From: Craspedostauros australis
Taxonomy: Eukaryota > Bacillariophyta > Bacillariophyceae > Mastogloiales > Achnanthaceae
Direction: 5' to 3'
Assembly (NCBI GenBank): GCA_026770025.1
Contig: JAMXDE010000042.1
Coordinates: forward strand, 186,001 to 250,000
DNA length: 64,000 nucleotides
Shown: piece by piece, positions 63,133-64,000 of the stretch
How positions within the stretch are numbered: position 1 is the first letter of the stretch
Layout: each line of letters opens with the position of its first letter
Position numbers and translations under genes: made by a program
The notes under the pieces: generated by a model
What the model saw: the letters and a program-made list of their open reading frames with translations, nothing else
Databases searched by the model: none
What the model was told of the DNA's origin: nothing

Positions 63133-64000
63133 TCAATAGACCTCAAGATGATACCGATCCCGGAGCAACGGATCGGCGTTCACTCCCCAGTTGAGTTCGT
63201 AATCCATCAGGCGAGTCATCGAACCCGACCTCCAGTTCGCGGTGGTGTTGACGAGGTAAGCACGGATGGAGGTGGCATTGCTGAGAATGCTGGCCCAAAT
63301 GAAGTAGGTCGATCGCGCGTAACCGAGGATCTCCTTCTGCGCGTGCATGAGGAAGCAGAAATCTTGGACGGCGTCCTGATCGCCGATGACGCGAACTTCC
63401 AGATCGCGCGCCCGGAGTTCATACAGGAGGCTGTTGAGTGCCGTGTTGTTGTTGTTGTCGCCGTATTGACGCGTCGTGATGGCAATCTTGTCCCCTGCCT
63501 TCAAATGTGCAAATAATTCGTGTGCTATGCGTCGCGGTGCGAGATCTTCAAATCCGTGCCCAGCTGCATTCCTAAGCTCTGTTTGGAAGTTGCGGAAGTG
63601 CTGATAGAGTACGTAGGGATGTGGCGTAACATAGTAGGAGTACATCGGAGTGTGAGTGTTTCATTGTTTGCGACCGAAGAGCATGCACGCACGCAGAGAG
63701 GAGATTGTGAGAGGTGGGGCATGTGGACGCGGGCATGCAAGGTGCATCTTCATGTGTATCCATATCTTCCTCCTGTTTCATTGTATCCACGCTTTCCATG
63801 AGTAACTGTGCACACTGCGCGTGTCCAATGTAGAGAAAACATATCTACATGCATACACACACATATACATGCAAAGGACAGGACATGACCGACGCAAGCA
63901 AAGTTGCAATCGCTCTCGCACTTACCAGCACGTATTCATCCGGTTCCGGCAAGCGACGACAGCATGGATTGGCCTTTGGCGCCCTGGGTTCCGCCGCATT
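63133..64000 (-). CDS. Spliced gene resembling a glycosyltransferase, 3' part (runs off the window)
   Basis: Terminal exon 63,133-63,600 (the frame itself is open to 63,645): HFRNFQTELRNAAGHGFEDLAPRRIAHELFAHLK, then AITTRQYGDN, VRVIGDQDAVQDFCFLMHAQKEILGYARSTYFIWASILSNAT. The layout of D-x-x-VQDF-C-FL..A..E..G..RSTY..WA resembles the nucleotide-sugar binding end of fucosyltransferase-like glycosyltransferases; this is a weak family call. Upstream lies a probable intron, about 63,601-63,926, with donor CTG|GTAAGT and acceptor CTATCAG|CAC. Exon 1 (63,927 to beyond 64,000) reads ...LPEPDEYVL and joins in phase 0. If unspliced, a start at MYSYY (63,645) would give a 170-aa protein without a signal. 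Confidence 0.55.
63601..63926 (-). other. Predicted spliceosomal intron
   Basis: On the minus strand, GTAAGT at the donor and a pyrimidine-rich stretch ending CTATCAG at the acceptor, 326 bp, phase 0, with open frames on both sides. This is the only convincing intron that I see in the window. End positions may be off by a base. Confidence 0.55.

Overview
Eukaryotic nuclear DNA, most likely from a diatom or a close stramenopile. Two unrelated genes begin with a signal peptide followed by an ASAFAP-like plastid-entry motif (VAAF-TAP in the 1027-aa paralogs, AMAF-EP in an FKBP). Other pointers are Copia elements resembling the diatom CoDi lineages, a PT-repeat surface glycoprotein, and compact genes that mostly lack introns. 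I saw no bacterial operon signals, tRNA, rRNA or CRISPR array. Species is not determined.

The left two thirds (1-43,480) is a mobile, duplicated region. One segment of about 7 kb occurs twice in direct orientation: copy 1 starts at 1,430 and copy 2 spans 36,386-43,482. It holds a Copia RNase H remnant, a 12-bp minisatellite, a (CAA)n tract (257 units in copy 1, 7 in copy 2), a 1027-aa P-loop NTPase gene of Crinkler/RHS-like character, and an old Copia LTR relic. Copy 2 preserves the empty target sites of three elements that sit in copy 1: Copia-A (6,749-13,468, 5-bp TSD), a piggyBac-like DNA transposon (15,479-19,418, 4-bp CTAG TSD) and a LINE (19,931-28,286, 14-bp TSD). Element boundaries can therefore be fixed to within a base or so. 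A second LTR element, Copia-B (28,450-36,385), lies between the two copies. It has no matching target duplication and its LTRs differ noticeably, so it looks like a recombinant element at the duplication junction.

The right third (43,500-64,000) is ordinary gene-dense DNA: a TrmB/METTL1-type tRNA methyltransferase (-), a PT-rich type I membrane protein (+), a ROK fructokinase with a C-terminal membrane tail (-), a thylakoid-lumen PDZ-FKBP isomerase (-), a small acidic coiled-coil protein (+), a frameshifted ankyrin gene (-), an unrecognised 415-aa protein (+), a Ser/Thr protein kinase (+), a small membrane protein (-) and the 3' part of a spliced gene resembling a glycosyltransferase (-) running off the right edge.

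The main candidate for something new is the pair of 1027-aa proteins. They combine secretory/plastid targeting, a P-loop NTPase core and a C-terminal region with a possible PD-(D/E)XK nuclease pattern. Their divergence is strikingly patchy and rich in amino-acid replacements, and they sit in a retroelement-dense duplication.
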